This document shows, one piece after another, positions 37,688 to 48,027 of a stretch of 64,000 nt of DNA. How positions within the stretch are numbered: position 1 is the stretch's first letter; every line of letters begins with the position of its first letter. Under the pieces are notes generated by a model that did not search any database, had not been told where the DNA came from, and saw only the letters and a list, made by a program, of their open reading frames with translations. The DNA lies in NCBI RefSeq assembly GCF_029223195.1, contig NZ_JARHUF010000005.1, positions 1-64,000 of the forward strand. Direction: 5' to 3'. This DNA comes from Vibrio sp. CAU 1672 (GTDB taxonomy: Bacteria > Pseudomonadota > Gammaproteobacteria > Enterobacterales > Vibrionaceae). Position numbers and translations under genes: made by a program.

Positions 37688-39793
37688 CTATACTTCAAAC
37701 CGTCCGACCAATTGATCCAGTCGCGACAACGAATGTTTCATCAAGTTAGTACGACGCGCAAGCTGTTGAGATTCGCGTTGTAATGTCATGGTAGAACCCG
37801 CAGCTTTATCTGCTGTGAGTTTATTGGCTGAACTCATATCGGCCAGCTCCCGGATTGCATCAAACAACTGGCCGACCGAGACCTGCAGTTTTTGGTTATG
37901 GTTAGTGTTATCAACTAAGGTAGTGTTCTTCTCGACATTTTCGACCCCTTCTTCCATCAACTGCACCGCCTTAGCGGATTGCTGGTGAAGTTGCTCCATT
38001 TGTTGACCGATATTGTGCGCGGCCCTGGCGGTTTTGTCTGCCAAGACTCTCACTTCATCGGCAACCACAGAAAAGCCTCGCCCCTGCTCTCCGGCCCTGG
38101 CAGCCTCGATCGCCGCATTCAGTGCCAGCAAGTTGGTTTGCGCCGTGATGTCGGTGATCAACTCAACAATGGTGCCAATCTTACTCATCTCATGGTTCAC
38201 TGCATTAACACTTTGTGCTGATGTTTTGACCACTGCCTTAATGTTCTCTGCACTCTGGTGGGATTTCTCGTATTCCTGCCGGGCTGACTCTACGGTCTCA
38301 TTCATCACTTTGTGCATCTCATGCGCATAGTCATTGGCGGCACCAATTTCCGTCACCTGCTGATTCGAGACAGCCAACAAATCGTTGATTGATAATGCGG
38401 TTTGATCGCTGTTTTCAGACATACGAATGCTGCAGCGAAACATAGATTCAGAAACCTTGCCCACCTCATTACTGGCAAAAACTAAATCAGAGACGATGCT
38501 TTCCAGATTATCAATGAAGCTATTAGTCCAACGGCCCAGATCGCCGGTTTCATCAGCTTTAAACTTAGACGCATCTAAGCGCTGCTTTAAATTTCCATCC
38601 CCTTCCGCCAGGGTTTGCATTACAACGGTCATGTTCTTCAAGTTCTCGGCTATCGGCCTGGCGGTCATATAGTGAAACATACCAATCATTACCAGAGCCA
38701 GCAGCGTGGCGATCAGCGTACTGAGTTGGTGCGAAACGTAAAACTGCAACACTAAAGGCGCGGCGGTCAAAAGCAACGCCGCCCCAACGAATCGCTGAGT
38801 CAGGCGGGCAGCAAGTGAACGATGGCGGTACACTTCTTCCAGATCGGCTTCGCACATCATCCCCCACTTATCTACCGAACCGGGTAATGAAAATGTCACC
38901 CCCTTGCCGATCACCGGGATATGGCGATAATCCGAGTAACCGGGGTACTCAACAAACAAGTTACTGCCATTTTTGATCGTTTCCCTGACGCCAGGATGCA
39001 AGAGACCGGTGGAGGGATCATTAAACATGACTTCAAACTCGGTGTGATGGCGGATTTTGACTGCCCCCCACTTGGTGCCGATACCTTGTTTCAGGTTTTC
39101 GCCGTGGGAAAAAGTATTGTCTTCGAAACGTGAACGGGATAACGCCACTCCCTGCACAATAGACGGATCAAATTTGCTGTCCACCATAAATAGGTAGTTA
39201 TCACCGGATTCACTGAAAATGTGTCCGGCCTCACGCTGGATCAGGTCACCAATTACATCATTCGGCACCCTGCCACATAAGATGAAACAGGTACCCTGCT
39301 CTGTCTTTACAGTCTGGTAGAACATCAGAGTCACGGCATCATGAAATGCAGAACTGGAAGCACCGATTTCAAGGGTAAGCGGATCCACATAAGGTCCATG
39401 CAAAAAAGATTGAGCTAGCGCGCGCTCAAAGGCCGCATGACTGACTCCTTTGGAACCAACATGACGAAGATAAGTAGAATGAGAAACCATGCCGTTAAGG
39501 TCCAGGAGAAACAACTCTGAAAAGTCTGGATTTCGTTTAAGTAACTTATTCAGTACATCGGGATAGTCGCTTTCCTGCTTAGACTGTAAATAGTATGCTG
39601 CGTCCTCAAGAAAACACCACTGATTCTCTGTCCATGACGTTAACAGCTCCACCCGGGTTTGGGCGATGCTTTCAAACGTCTTTTCCAGCATTCCAACCCG
39701 GTGGCGGTTTTGATAACACGCCGTTTTCATTACCAGCTTACCGGTTTTCCCAAACCATGGCAGCCAACGTCGTTCAGCGAAGGTTAATTGCAT
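37688..39793 (-). CDS. Methyl-accepting chemotaxis protein with N-terminal sensor
   Basis: 701 residues. Residues 1-330 carry a sensor with Cache-like pattern ([56 protein letters not shown]). One or two helices ([34 protein letters not shown]) follow at about 338-380, then a HAMP-like region and the MCP signalling domain (about 440-690) with the hairpin tip [23 protein letters not shown]. There is no N-terminal transmembrane segment or signal peptide, so the sensor appears to stay in the cytoplasm, unlike classical receptors. Ligand unknown. It should couple to CheA/CheW. Confidence 0.9.
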   Translation of the reverse strand: MQLTFAERRWLPWFGKTGKLVMKTACYQNRHRVGMLEKTFESIAQTRVELLTSWTENQWCFLEDAAYYLQSKQESDYPDVLNKLLKRNPDFSELFLLDLNGMVSHSTYLRHVGSKGVSHAAFERALAQSFLHGPYVDPLTLEIGASSSAFHDAVTLMFYQTVKTEQGTCFILCGRVPNDVIGDLIQREAGHIFSESGDNYLFMVDSKFDPSIVQGVALSRSRFEDNTFSHGENLKQGIGTKWGAVKIRHHTEFEVMFNDPSTGLLHPGVRETIKNGSNLFVEYPGYSDYRHIPVIGKGVTFSLPGSVDKWGMMCEADLEEVYRHRSLAARLTQRFVGAALLLTAAPLVLQFYVSHQLSTLIATLLALVMIGMFHYMTARPIAENLKNMTVVMQTLAEGDGNLKQRLDASKFKADETGDLGRWTNSFIDNLESIVSDLVFASNEVGKVSESMFRCSIRMSENSDQTALSINDLLAVSNQQVTEIGAANDYAHEMHKVMNETVESARQEYEKSHQSAENIKAVVKTSAQSVNAVNHEMSKIGTIVELITDITAQTNLLALNAAIEAARAGEQGRGFSVVADEVRVLADKTARAAHNIGQQMEQLHQQSAKAVQLMEEGVENVEKNTTLVDNTNHNQKLQVSVGQLFDAIRELADMSSANKLTADKAAGSTMTLQRESQQLARRTNLMKHSLSRLDQLVGRFEV

Positions 39794-39965
39794 TGTAAAG
39801 TCCTTTTATTGTTTTTATTCAACATAATGCAATAACTATTCCCCCTGCCGGAGCTGCCAGTACTTTATTCAAATTCCCCTTTATTACTTAATTTCAACGA
39901 GTTTAATTGCACCTAAATAGCGCAAACGCACTATTATTGGGAAGCATAATTTTTCACTGGCATAA

Positions 39966-39992
39966 AAAAAGAGCACTTGTAATGCTCTTTTT
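39966..39992. terminator. Terminator next to the coiled-coil membrane gene
   Basis: AAAAAGAGCA / TGCTCTTTTT stem, loop CTTGTAA, six bases past the stop of the minus-strand gene. A/T-rich both sides, so it works in either direction. Confidence 0.88.
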
Positions 39993-39997
39993 TAAAG

Positions 39998-41041
39998 CTA
40001 GGCTGCGGCCTGTTCACTGCCTATCCAGTGATAATGATGGTTCGCTTTTTTGCCAACCAGCCCCATTTCGCTTAACTGTTCAAATAAATCATCCACCTCT
40101 TCTGCGGACAGTTTAAAATGTTTCGCGACCGCTTTCTTAGTGCAGTTTATTTCTCGCTTGTGTATCGCGTCACTGACCTGTTCCTGTAACGTTTTTGGTG
40201 TTTCCGGCTCATCATCCTGCTGCAGGATAACTTGTTGCTTCTCTGTAAGGTGGGGCAAATAACCCGCCGGCTCAGGCTCGATATCTCTGACCACGCCAGT
40301 CGCCAGTTCACCATAGCGGCCAAAGTATTGGCGGAAACGAAGCTCTTCACCGATCAGGCCAACAAAAAACGCTGCAAAGAAATCCAGCAAAATAGATAAA
40401 AATACCACCAGCCCCAACTGCGCCTGTTGCGAAGTGGTTCCGAATGCGTTAGCCAGGCTGTCAATCAAACCAATTACCGAGCCTTGTGTGACCGGCGGCA
40501 GGCTATCTCGCTCAGCAGCCAGACGTTGTTGCTCCTCACGCAAGTTTTTGTTCTGTGCCTGAATACGTGTCACACCAGTCGCAATCCGCTCCATTTCGAT
40601 GTATTTTTCAGCCGCGAGATTGTTCAGCTCGATCTGCTTGTCGATTGCCGCGATCTGTCGGTCATATGCGTCGACTTTAGCCTGTGCTGCGGATATGTGG
40701 CCCTGAGCACTGTTAGTCGCACTATTGATCCCGCCAATACTGCCGCCAATGGAAATTGCTGCTAACACCAGATAAAACACCAGCGCTGTTAGTGCGCCCG
40801 ACAGATTCCGGTGCGCACGGCGCTCCCCATACTCATACCAGGCATAAAACTTTCCTGCCTCAAAGATGATGGCTAAGCCGCCAAACAGCGAGCGCATCAT
40901 CGGGTTATCATCAATTGATAGAAACAGCAGAAGAGAAAATATGGTTGACGCGATAATTGCCGCACCGGTAAATGCATAAACACTTACCATTGCAAAGCGA
41001 CCCTTGGGATATCGGTATCCGAGTTGTTGTTCGTATTTCAT
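39998..41041 (-). CDS. Membrane protein with coiled coil and C-terminal winged-helix-like domain
   Basis: 347 residues. Three N-terminal helices (FAMVSVYAFTGAAIIASTIF, SLFGGLAIIFEAGKFYAW, TALVFYLVLAAISIGGSIGG), a coiled coil (about 110-185, KVDAYDRQIAAIDKQIELNN), another membrane segment (LGLVVFLSILLDFFAAFFVG), then a cytoplasmic tail ending in a helical module (KREINCTKKAVAKHFKLSAE then EVDDLFEQLSEMGLV) that looks like a winged helix. I recognise no family. A membrane-bound nucleic-acid or protein binder is possible. Terminator follows immediately. Confidence 0.75.
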   Translation of the reverse strand: MKYEQQLGYRYPKGRFAMVSVYAFTGAAIIASTIFSLLLFLSIDDNPMMRSLFGGLAIIFEAGKFYAWYEYGERRAHRNLSGALTALVFYLVLAAISIGGSIGGINSATNSAQGHISAAQAKVDAYDRQIAAIDKQIELNNLAAEKYIEMERIATGVTRIQAQNKNLREEQQRLAAERDSLPPVTQGSVIGLIDSLANAFGTTSQQAQLGLVVFLSILLDFFAAFFVGLIGEELRFRQYFGRYGELATGVVRDIEPEPAGYLPHLTEKQQVILQQDDEPETPKTLQEQVSDAIHKREINCTKKAVAKHFKLSAEEVDDLFEQLSEMGLVGKKANHHYHWIGSEQAAA

Positions 41042-41436
41042 GGCCGAAATGTCTTAATTAACTGAAATACTCTAGTAACGTCAATTGCGGTATTCCATAA
41101 CTCTGAATCCCACTTATTACAAGGTCAATAATCAAACGTCATCATCTGCTGCATTAGCAGCATTTTGACACTACATGATTACCAGTGGCAGCCCTAACCC
41201 GCAATTTTACGCCGATTCGCGACTTGATGTTACTTTGGTATTTATCAGTATTTAGAGATTACTTGTGTTGATAAAGGTGGGAGAGAATAGCCGATCCATT
41301 ACTAAATTACTGTCATAAATCGGTTAATGACGTTTAACCGCGGATTTGATCATCAGCTTGCGAACATATTCAACGAAACCCGTTTAAGTTACCGCCAGAA
41401 GGGCTCACTTAAATATTAATCTCAACCGGTACAAAA
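41042..41436. other. Gene-free stretch
   Basis: 395 bases upstream of the coiled-coil membrane gene and downstream of yegD. A short GCTGC-ATTA-GCAGC hairpin at 41148-41161 is the only structure seen. Its T tract is poor. Confidence 0.35.
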
Positions 41437-41460
41437 AGCCCCTACGGTAAGGAAGGGGCT
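41437..41460 (-). terminator. yegD terminator
   Basis: AGCCCCT / AGGGGCT stem with a 10-base loop, then TTTTT on the minus strand, 20 bases past the yegD stop. Confidence 0.85.
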
Positions 41461-41479
41461 GGTTTTAATACCTTTCAGC

Positions 41480-42832
41480 TTAGCGAAAACAGACGTCTGC
41501 CCAGCGCGCCAATCCTGCGGTGACCGAGCCAAAGTAGTTACCGCTGACCACCGGCACCGCAGGTAAGACCGCTTGTACCGCCTCGCGCAGGATCGGTGAG
41601 CGTGCAGAGCCTCCGGTCATGAAAATTGCATCCGGTTTACAGCCCGCCTGCTCAACCGCTTCTGCCACCAGTGAAATCATTTTCAGCTTCGGCGACTCAA
41701 TCGCCTCTATCATCTCATCACGCTGGATATCAACTTCAATTGTCTCGGACAGCAGATGGATCCCGGCGCGGTACACCGCAAGATCAGATAACGCCACTTT
41801 CGCTTCCTCTGCCCGGCGGACGATTTGATAGCCCAGGGACTCGTGGTAGACCTCAAGCAAGCGCGCCAGTTTTTCTGGCTGTTGCGCCTGCTCATGCAGC
41901 AGTTTCAACGCTGTCAGGTTTTCACGCGAATAAAATTCATTCTGCGCTTCAACGTTATTGATCGCAATCGGGTTCCAGAACTGAGTGGTCGGCATCACAA
42001 TCCCTGACGCCATTTTACTTTCCATGCCAAAGGGTGCCATTAACTGTTTAAAAGCTAAGGCGATATCCAAATCATTACCCCCAACCCGCTGACCGGAATG
42101 CGCCAGCAGGCTTGCATGACGGTCGGCTTGACCGCGCCATGACGGCCCCATTTCGATCAGCGAGCAGTCCGTCGTACCACCGCCGATATCCACCACCAGA
42201 ATGGTTTTGTCTTCATCCAGGGTCGCTTCGTAATCCAGCCCGGCGGCCACCGGCTCAAACTGAAATTCAATATTGTTAAAACCGGCACGCTGTGCAGCAC
42301 GCAGCAAAATTCCTTCCGCCTGACGGTTGGCTACCTCGCCCCCACGGCCATGGAAGTTGATCGGCCGTCCGATCACCGCATCGGAAATCGAAGCCTGTGC
42401 GTCCTGCTCCGCCTGCGCTTTGATATTGGCCATCATCGCGCAAACCAAATCTTCAAAAAAGCTCAGCTGGACATCACGCAAACCCGATGCACCCAGGAAT
42501 GATTTGGGTGATTTGACGTAATAGATATCTTGCGGATCCTCGAGGTAACGATCCAGTGCAGCCTGACCAAATGCCATATCCTGCGCATCCAGTTCGATGC
42601 TCTCTTCACGATTAAAGTTGATGGCACGGCGTAACACCTGTTCACCGATACTATCAAACGGCTTGATGTCTCGATGACGGAACAGATGCTCGGAAACCGA
42701 CTCCCGAGTGGGTGCGGCCAGAGTGGAAGGAATGTAGGGGCTTTCCCCCTCCAGACGAAGCAATACAGGTTCACCTTGCTCCATTTTTGCCACTGAACAA
42801 TTGGCTGTACCGTAGTCAAAGCCGATAAACAT
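41480..42832 (-). CDS. yegD: Hsp70-like chaperone, YegD type
   Basis: A 450-residue single-piece Hsp70 ATPase-domain protein without the substrate-binding lid, as in E. coli YegD. ATP-site motifs are clear: phosphate 1 MFIGFDYGTANCSVA, phosphate 2 TILVVDIGGGTTDCSLIE, adenosine motif AIFMTGGSARSPIL. VIGRPINFHG is diagnostic for the YegD group. Role poorly defined, presumed chaperone-like. The start was set at ATG 42832 with GGAGG four bases upstream; a more upstream ATG (42844) is unlikely. A membrane protein gene lies 89 bases upstream on the same strand. Confidence 0.92.
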   Translation of the reverse strand: MFIGFDYGTANCSVAKMEQGEPVLLRLEGESPYIPSTLAAPTRESVSEHLFRHRDIKPFDSIGEQVLRRAINFNREESIELDAQDMAFGQAALDRYLEDPQDIYYVKSPKSFLGASGLRDVQLSFFEDLVCAMMANIKAQAEQDAQASISDAVIGRPINFHGRGGEVANRQAEGILLRAAQRAGFNNIEFQFEPVAAGLDYEATLDEDKTILVVDIGGGTTDCSLIEMGPSWRGQADRHASLLAHSGQRVGGNDLDIALAFKQLMAPFGMESKMASGIVMPTTQFWNPIAINNVEAQNEFYSRENLTALKLLHEQAQQPEKLARLLEVYHESLGYQIVRRAEEAKVALSDLAVYRAGIHLLSETIEVDIQRDEMIEAIESPKLKMISLVAEAVEQAGCKPDAIFMTGGSARSPILREAVQAVLPAVPVVSGNYFGSVTAGLARWADVCFR

Positions 42833-42921
42833 AGGACCTCCCACCGATGAAAAAGGCCGGCAATGCTACATTAATGTCCAACCAATTGCTACCGTGCGAT
42901 GTAAGGACATGACGGGCCGCG

Positions 42922-43548
42922 TCATTCTCCCTGGTTTGACGAACCCGCTCTCGATGAAGGTAAAGCAATCGCCAACATCAAAGCCAGAATGAGGAAAACC
43001 GGAGTCTGCTGCAGGCCAGTCCAGAGCGAATATTGCGAATGGAACAACCAAAATATACTGATCGTCAATAAATAAGAAAAATAACTGCAGAACACAAAAC
43101 TGATGGCGATAAATTTAAGCCGCGTGATCATCAACACCCTGACTAACAGCCGGCTCAGCAGACTGGCGAAATAGAGAGCGAGTTGCCAGAAGATAATAAA
43201 TGATGCCAGGGCGATAAATCCTGCTGCTAATAATGTGTCATAGGTAGAAATAATAAAATGGCTGCCAAAACGGCTGATCACCAGGGCTACATTGTCTTCA
43301 TAAACCAGCGACCAGGAAAGCGCGTTGGCGGCAGCCACAAAACTGGTAAAATAGGCGATGGCGTAAAATGCCGTTTGAGAGCTGAACGGAACAAAAACCT
43401 CAGCGCAATAACCCAGCCAGGCGTCGCGATCTGCGGTTGGTCCTATACCTCGCTTGCTCACTGTTCGGTCGGCGACAAAAGCCGGCTCATTGCGCAGTAA
43501 CAACCAAAACAGATACAGTGTCAGTGCAACTAAAATTATCGCCAGCAT
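42922..43548 (-). CDS. Polytopic membrane protein of unknown function
   Basis: About 208 residues with five or six hydrophobic helices (MLAIILVALTLYLFWLLL, TAFYAIAYFTSFVAAANALS, LAAGFIALASFIIFWQLALY, FIAISFVFCSYFSYLLTISI and a last helix PVFLILALMLAIAL). Soluble loop GIGPTADRDAWLGYCAEV carries one Cys. GGGGGG precedes ATG 43548; an in-frame start at 43599 adds an unlikely leader. Not recognised. It precedes yegD in the same direction. Confidence 0.7.
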   Translation of the reverse strand: MLAIILVALTLYLFWLLLRNEPAFVADRTVSKRGIGPTADRDAWLGYCAEVFVPFSSQTAFYAIAYFTSFVAAANALSWSLVYEDNVALVISRFGSHFIISTYDTLLAAGFIALASFIIFWQLALYFASLLSRLLVRVLMITRLKFIAISFVFCSYFSYLLTISIFWLFHSQYSLWTGLQQTPVFLILALMLAIALPSSRAGSSNQGE

Positions 43549-43944
43549 ACATCCCCCCTTTCTGCACCGCTCCACTGTTGTCGGGGTCGTAAACTGCACT
43601 TCCCTGGATAAGCCGCTTAACGTTTAATTAAGCCTTGTTAGTTCAACCATTAAGTTTCCCGCTTATGTTAGGTTTAGCACACTCAGGCTTAATCCGCCGC
43701 GAGCTTGCCTTCACCCCGGCCAACTCGCGTGTCGTGGGCAATGAAAACGGACAGGGCAGATAGTAACTATCAATGAGTTGGGAGCGTTTTTGCAAAAAAG
43801 ATGACTTAACATTGCAGCAATAGAAGACATAAATCGGAAAATTCATCGCCTTTAAACCGGAAAGTTATGCAATAGTGCCCGAAAAGATAACAGCCTTGTT
43901 CCCAGTTCTTCAGTCATTGGGAATAAGGTGTTTTTTGTTGTTTC
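43549..43944. other. Gene-free stretch
   Basis: About 395 bases between the membrane protein start and the galactanase stop, both on the minus strand. An open frame at 43643-43846 (minus, 67 codons) has no ribosome binding site or resemblance to a protein. No terminator seen for the galactanase gene. Confidence 0.4.
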
Positions 43945-45177
43945 TTAATGACCTTTAAATACTTCCAGTGACGGTAACGCGTTACCTTCGAAATCAAACA
44001 GCGCCTGGTTTTCCCATGAGTTGCCCGTCTCCCATTTATCACCACTGTAATCCATGCCAGCTTCCGTTGACCACGTTGCACCATCAACCGGTAACCACGC
44101 AGGTTCCCAGTAATAGATCCCCAGACCTTGCTCATCAGGAAGGTCATTGATCAACTTCATGATGTCGGCGAGATATTGCGCCTGACCGTTTACCGAAACG
44201 TTATAGCCCTCAATCTGCCCCGCACCTGAGTAGCTGTTACCCAACAAGTCACCATTTGCCCTGGTGAATGGAAATGAGGTTTCAACTAAAACAACCGGCT
44301 TGTGATAACGGCTGATGACATCTGTCATATTGGCTTTTACTTTATCGATCGGACCGTGCCACCATGGATAGTAAGACATACCGATGACGTCGTAGTCGAC
44401 ACCCTGTTTGGTGATTTCATCAAACCACCAGCGGAACTGTGCGTTGTCACCCGCTTCTGCAAGGTGCAACATGATCTGAATGTCCTTACCGCCGTCGTTA
44501 TCATGAACCGCCTGGATACCCGCTTTTAGAAGCAGCGATAACCGTTGGAACTCTTGACCATCCTGCCCCCAACTTTTGCCATCAGGCCAAAGCATCCCAC
44601 CATTAAGTTCGTTACCTACCTGAATCATATCAGGGACAACGCCCGCGGCTTGATGTGCTTTCATCACCTCTGCTGTGTAGTCGTAGACTTTTTGTGTGAG
44701 GTTCTCGAAGCTTAAAGCATCCCAGCCTTTTGGCTTGCTCTGGTTCTTCGGATCGGCCCAGAAATCGCTGTAATGAATATCCAGCAGAAAAGACATATCA
44801 TTGTTTTGCGCTCGTTTACCGAGTTCAATCGCGCGCTCCAGTGTGTTATTGCCACCACCAAAAGCATCCCCGTTCTCTGCCCTAGGATCAACCCATAAAC
44901 GTACGCGAAGAGAGTTCACCCCGTTCTTATGTAATATTTTAATCAGATCTTGTTCTTTACCATTCTGATAATACTTACCGCCCAACCCCTCAATTTCAGC
45001 CAGCATAGAAATATCCATACCACGGATAAAGTCAGATCTTAACGTTGGAACGGTAATAGTATTATCTCCGGCTCCGTTACTAATATTAGCGTTACGATTG
45101 CCTGAATGATTCTCAGATTGGCAACCGATAAGGACCACTGCCGCACTAATCACTGCAACCTTAAAGTTTGTGTTCAT
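43945..45177 (-). CDS. GH53 arabinogalactan endo-beta-1,4-galactanase, lipoprotein
   Basis: A 410-residue GH53 glycosidase that cuts beta-1,4-galactan. A lipoprotein signal (FKVAVISAAVVLIGC, Cys19) is followed by a Ser/Asn-rich linker and the TIM barrel: FIRGMDISMLAEIEGLGG, RVRLWVDPRAENGDAFGGGN, LLDIHYSDFWADP, acid/base Glu190 in IQVGNELNGGMLWP and nucleophile Glu299 in VVLVETSFPF. All key residues present. Start set at ATG 45177 (AGAGAG upstream); the frame opens at 45222. Likely outer-membrane or periplasmic. No transporter of galactan oligosaccharides is adjacent, so it stands alone here. Confidence 0.93.
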   Translation of the reverse strand: MNTNFKVAVISAAVVLIGCQSENHSGNRNANISNGAGDNTITVPTLRSDFIRGMDISMLAEIEGLGGKYYQNGKEQDLIKILHKNGVNSLRVRLWVDPRAENGDAFGGGNNTLERAIELGKRAQNNDMSFLLDIHYSDFWADPKNQSKPKGWDALSFENLTQKVYDYTAEVMKAHQAAGVVPDMIQVGNELNGGMLWPDGKSWGQDGQEFQRLSLLLKAGIQAVHDNDGGKDIQIMLHLAEAGDNAQFRWWFDEITKQGVDYDVIGMSYYPWWHGPIDKVKANMTDVISRYHKPVVLVETSFPFTRANGDLLGNSYSGAGQIEGYNVSVNGQAQYLADIMKLINDLPDEQGLGIYYWEPAWLPVDGATWSTEAGMDYSGDKWETGNSWENQALFDFEGNALPSLEVFKGH

Positions 45178-45956
45178 GATTCTCTCTCTATTAGTAGGGC
45201 GTGTTCCGGTAAAGCTAAACACGAACTCTGAACGGACACAATCTCCGGATTTATCCGCATATCAACACTGATCGTTTCTAACTTAACCGCTCCTGTTTCG
45301 TCAACAAACCTGGTGGCTTCCTCATTGATTGTACTTACAATTTTATCCTTCAATCAGGATGCATAAGCCAGTTTAATCTAACGCCACCGGAGTGTTATCA
45401 CCGGTTTGGAATTTCATGACACGACACGAACAACCCTCGCCAACATCAGCGAGGCGGCTAACATAATATGGCACCGATGGTTTTGCCACTATCTGACAAT
45501 CGTAATGCTGACAGCAAGTCAGTTTCCACCCCGATGATTTTATCGGCTATCGGATATCCCATCGCTGCATGTTCGCTACCCTCACAACAATGTTGTTTAT
45601 TTGTCAGGCCACACAGGAAAAATCACCACCTTCAGCATACACTAAAGAAAATAGTTAGCATTTTATCCTGCTTTTTAACGGCGTAAGCCAAACTTTACTG
45701 CTGGGCAAAACACAAATCAAAGCATAAATTAACATTTTGTTTACACTTAATGTATCTGGTTATATCTCGGTGGTTCACTGGACTAAGCGGTTACGCAACA
45801 ATGACGCACTGTTATAGGTTACAGATATTGCTCAGAGTAACATCGTGATGGTATGGCCTATGCGCTGATATCAGGGCTTGAGTACCCAAATAGGCTCTGA
45901 CTTTAATGTTGATAAGCTGCCGTCCAAAAGGCGGGCAGCCTCAAAAGGAGCTTGAG
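45178..45956. promoter_or_regulatory. Divergent promoter region, GH53 / dehydrogenase operon
   Basis: About 780 bases with no convincing ORF. Candidate plus-strand promoter near 45735-45765 (TTTACA with TATATC or TATCTC). An ACCGG / CCGGT inverted repeat occurs near 45386-45405. No operator family could be assigned; no ACGT-type LiuR site was seen here. Confidence 0.35.
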
Positions 45957-47051
45957 ATGAATGTTCAGGCATTACCCATGCATCGGTTTATCGACCATCA
46001 TGGAGAGCTCGTCAACCCACTACCCGAATGGGCTGACATCGAAACACTGGTCGGTTTCTACCAGGACATGGTATTAACCCGTACCTACGATAATAAAGCG
46101 GTCGCCCTGCAGCGAACCGGCAAACTGGGCACCTACCCTTCCCATCTTGGTGCCGAAGCGATCGGCATTGCGGTGGGCCATGCACTGGCGACCAGTGATG
46201 TGTTTATTCCCTACTATCGCGATATGCCTGCCATGTGGGTACGTGGTATTGCCATGGAAAAAAACCTTCAATACTGGGGAGGCGATGAACGAGGCAGTGA
46301 CTTCTGCCCCGAGACCAGCCACAACCACTGGTATGACATGCCATTCTGTGTGCCCATCGCGACACAGTGTACCCACGCAGTGGGCATTGCATCCGCACTC
46401 AAAATACGCGGTTTGCATCACGCAGCATTAGTCATGTGTGGCGATGGTGGCACCTCGAAAGGGGATTTTCTTGAATCTCTCAACTGTGCCGGGGCATGGA
46501 ACATCCCTCTGGTGTTTGTGGTCAACAATAACCAGTGGGCGATCTCAGTACCGCGCCGTTTACAATGTGCTGCCGATTTCTTATCAGATAAAGCCAAAGG
46601 AGCCGGCATTCCGGGCATCTCGGTAGACGGTAACGATGTGCTGGCCGTTTACGATGCGGTGCGAAACGCTCTTGACAGAGCGCGTAAAGGCAAAGGCGCG
46701 ACACTGATCGAGGCCATCAGTTACCGTCTGAGTGACCATACCACTGCCGATGATGCCAGTCGCTATCGCAACGAAGAAGACGTCCAAACCGCGTGGCAAT
46801 ATGAGCCGGTAAAACGCCTTAAAGCGTTTCTGATCAAGCAGGGCGCATGGTCTGACGATCAGGAAAACCAATGGCAAGAGCACTGTAAAAATATGGTCGA
46901 ACAAGCGGTAGAGCATTACCTTAAGCTGCCGCCACAGGCACCGGAAACCGGGTTTGATTACCTCTATGAACGCTTACCACAGGAGCTCTACTCGCAGCGT
47001 GATGAAATAATTAACAGAGCAATGCGTATGCAGGGAGGAAAAAATGGCTGA
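45957..47051 (+). CDS. 2-oxoacid dehydrogenase E1 component, alpha subunit
   Basis: 364 residues, TPP-dependent E1-alpha of a pyruvate- or branched-chain-type dehydrogenase complex. The TPP motif reads MCGDGGTSKGDFLESLNCAG to VVNNNQWAIS (GDG...NN). The phosphorylation-loop region YRLSDHTTADDASRY is typical of both PDH and BCKDH alpha chains. AAGGAG lies 6 bases before ATG 45957; the frame opens at 45906. Overlaps E1-beta by 8 bases. Context with etf genes favours a branched-chain 2-oxoacid substrate, but pyruvate is possible. Confidence 0.92.
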   Translation: MNVQALPMHRFIDHHGELVNPLPEWADIETLVGFYQDMVLTRTYDNKAVALQRTGKLGTYPSHLGAEAIGIAVGHALATSDVFIPYYRDMPAMWVRGIAMEKNLQYWGGDERGSDFCPETSHNHWYDMPFCVPIATQCTHAVGIASALKIRGLHHAALVMCGDGGTSKGDFLESLNCAGAWNIPLVFVVNNNQWAISVPRRLQCAADFLSDKAKGAGIPGISVDGNDVLAVYDAVRNALDRARKGKGATLIEAISYRLSDHTTADDASRYRNEEDVQTAWQYEPVKRLKAFLIKQGAWSDDQENQWQEHCKNMVEQAVEHYLKLPPQAPETGFDYLYERLPQELYSQRDEIINRAMRMQGGKNG

Positions 47052-48027
47052 ACTCACCTTAGTTGAAGCGGTCAATCTCGCACTGCATCATGAAATGAAA
47101 CGTGATGATAATGTGGTCGTGCTCGGAGAAGACGTCGGAGACAACGGTGGCGTGTTTCGTGCGACAGTTGGCCTCAAAGAACAGTTTGGCCTCAAGCGCG
47201 TAATTGACACCCCGCTGGCAGAAGCCCTGATTAGCGGTGTCGTCGTCGGCATGGCCACCCAAGGGCTGCGTCCGGTTGCCGAATTTCAGTTTCAGGGTTT
47301 TGTCTTCCCTGCAATGGAACACCTGGCGTGCCATGCCGCACGGATGCGCAACCGTACCCGTGGCCGCCTGACCTGCCCGGCGGTATTCCGCGCGCCATTT
47401 GGTGGCGGGATCCACGCCCCGGAACATCACTCAGAAAGTGTTGAAGCACTGTTTGTCCACATTCCCGGATTAAAGGTCGTGATCCCTTCCTCACCACAAC
47501 GCGCCTATGGGCTTTTGCTTGCAGCCATCCGCAGTAACGATCCGGTGATGTTCTTTGAGCCCAAACGTATCTACCGTACGGTCAAATCTGAAGTAACCGA
47601 CAACGGCGAAGCACTTCCACTCGACACCTGCTTTACCCTGCGCAAAGGACGTGATATTACACTCGTCACCTGGGGGGCTTGCGTGGTGGAATCACTGCAG
47701 GCGGCAAAAACGCTCTCCGAACAGGGCATCGAAGCTGAAGTCATTGATTTAGCCAGCATTAAACCTCTCGATACCGCGACCATTTTCCGCTCGCTGGAAA
47801 AAACCGGCCGCCTGCTGGTTGTACACGAAGCCAGTAAAACCTGTGGCGTCGGCGCTGAACTTATCGCCCGTGTCTCCGAACAGGCGATGTGTTTACTTAA
47901 GGCACCGCCTAAACGGGTAACCGGAATGGATACCATCATGCCCTACTACCGTAACGAAGATTATTTCATGATTCAGGAACAGGATATCGTGCAGGCGGCA
48001 CGCAAACTTGTGGAGGGTTGGAAATGA
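47044..48027 (+). CDS. 2-oxoacid dehydrogenase E1 component, beta subunit
   Basis: 327 residues. Pyr-domain motifs: LGEDVGDNGGVFRATVGL, DTPLAEALISGVVVGMATQG, AEFQFQGFVFPAMEHLACHA and GGGIHAPEHHSESVEALF, ending with the transketolase C-terminal domain (VTWGACVVESLQAAKTLSEQ; VHEASKTCGVGAELIA). Forms the alpha2-beta2 heterotetramer with the upstream product. GGAGG precedes its ATG; it overlaps E1-alpha by 8 bases and E2 by 4, so the three subunits are translationally coupled. Confidence 0.93.
   Translation: MAELTLVEAVNLALHHEMKRDDNVVVLGEDVGDNGGVFRATVGLKEQFGLKRVIDTPLAEALISGVVVGMATQGLRPVAEFQFQGFVFPAMEHLACHAARMRNRTRGRLTCPAVFRAPFGGGIHAPEHHSESVEALFVHIPGLKVVIPSSPQRAYGLLLAAIRSNDPVMFFEPKRIYRTVKSEVTDNGEALPLDTCFTLRKGRDITLVTWGACVVESLQAAKTLSEQGIEAEVIDLASIKPLDTATIFRSLEKTGRLLVVHEASKTCGVGAELIARVSEQAMCLLKAPPKRVTGMDTIMPYYRNEDYFMIQEQDIVQAARKLVEGWK

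Noticed and set aside
43643..43846. 67-codon minus-strand frame between the membrane protein and galactanase genes
   Set aside because: No ribosome binding site and no conserved features.
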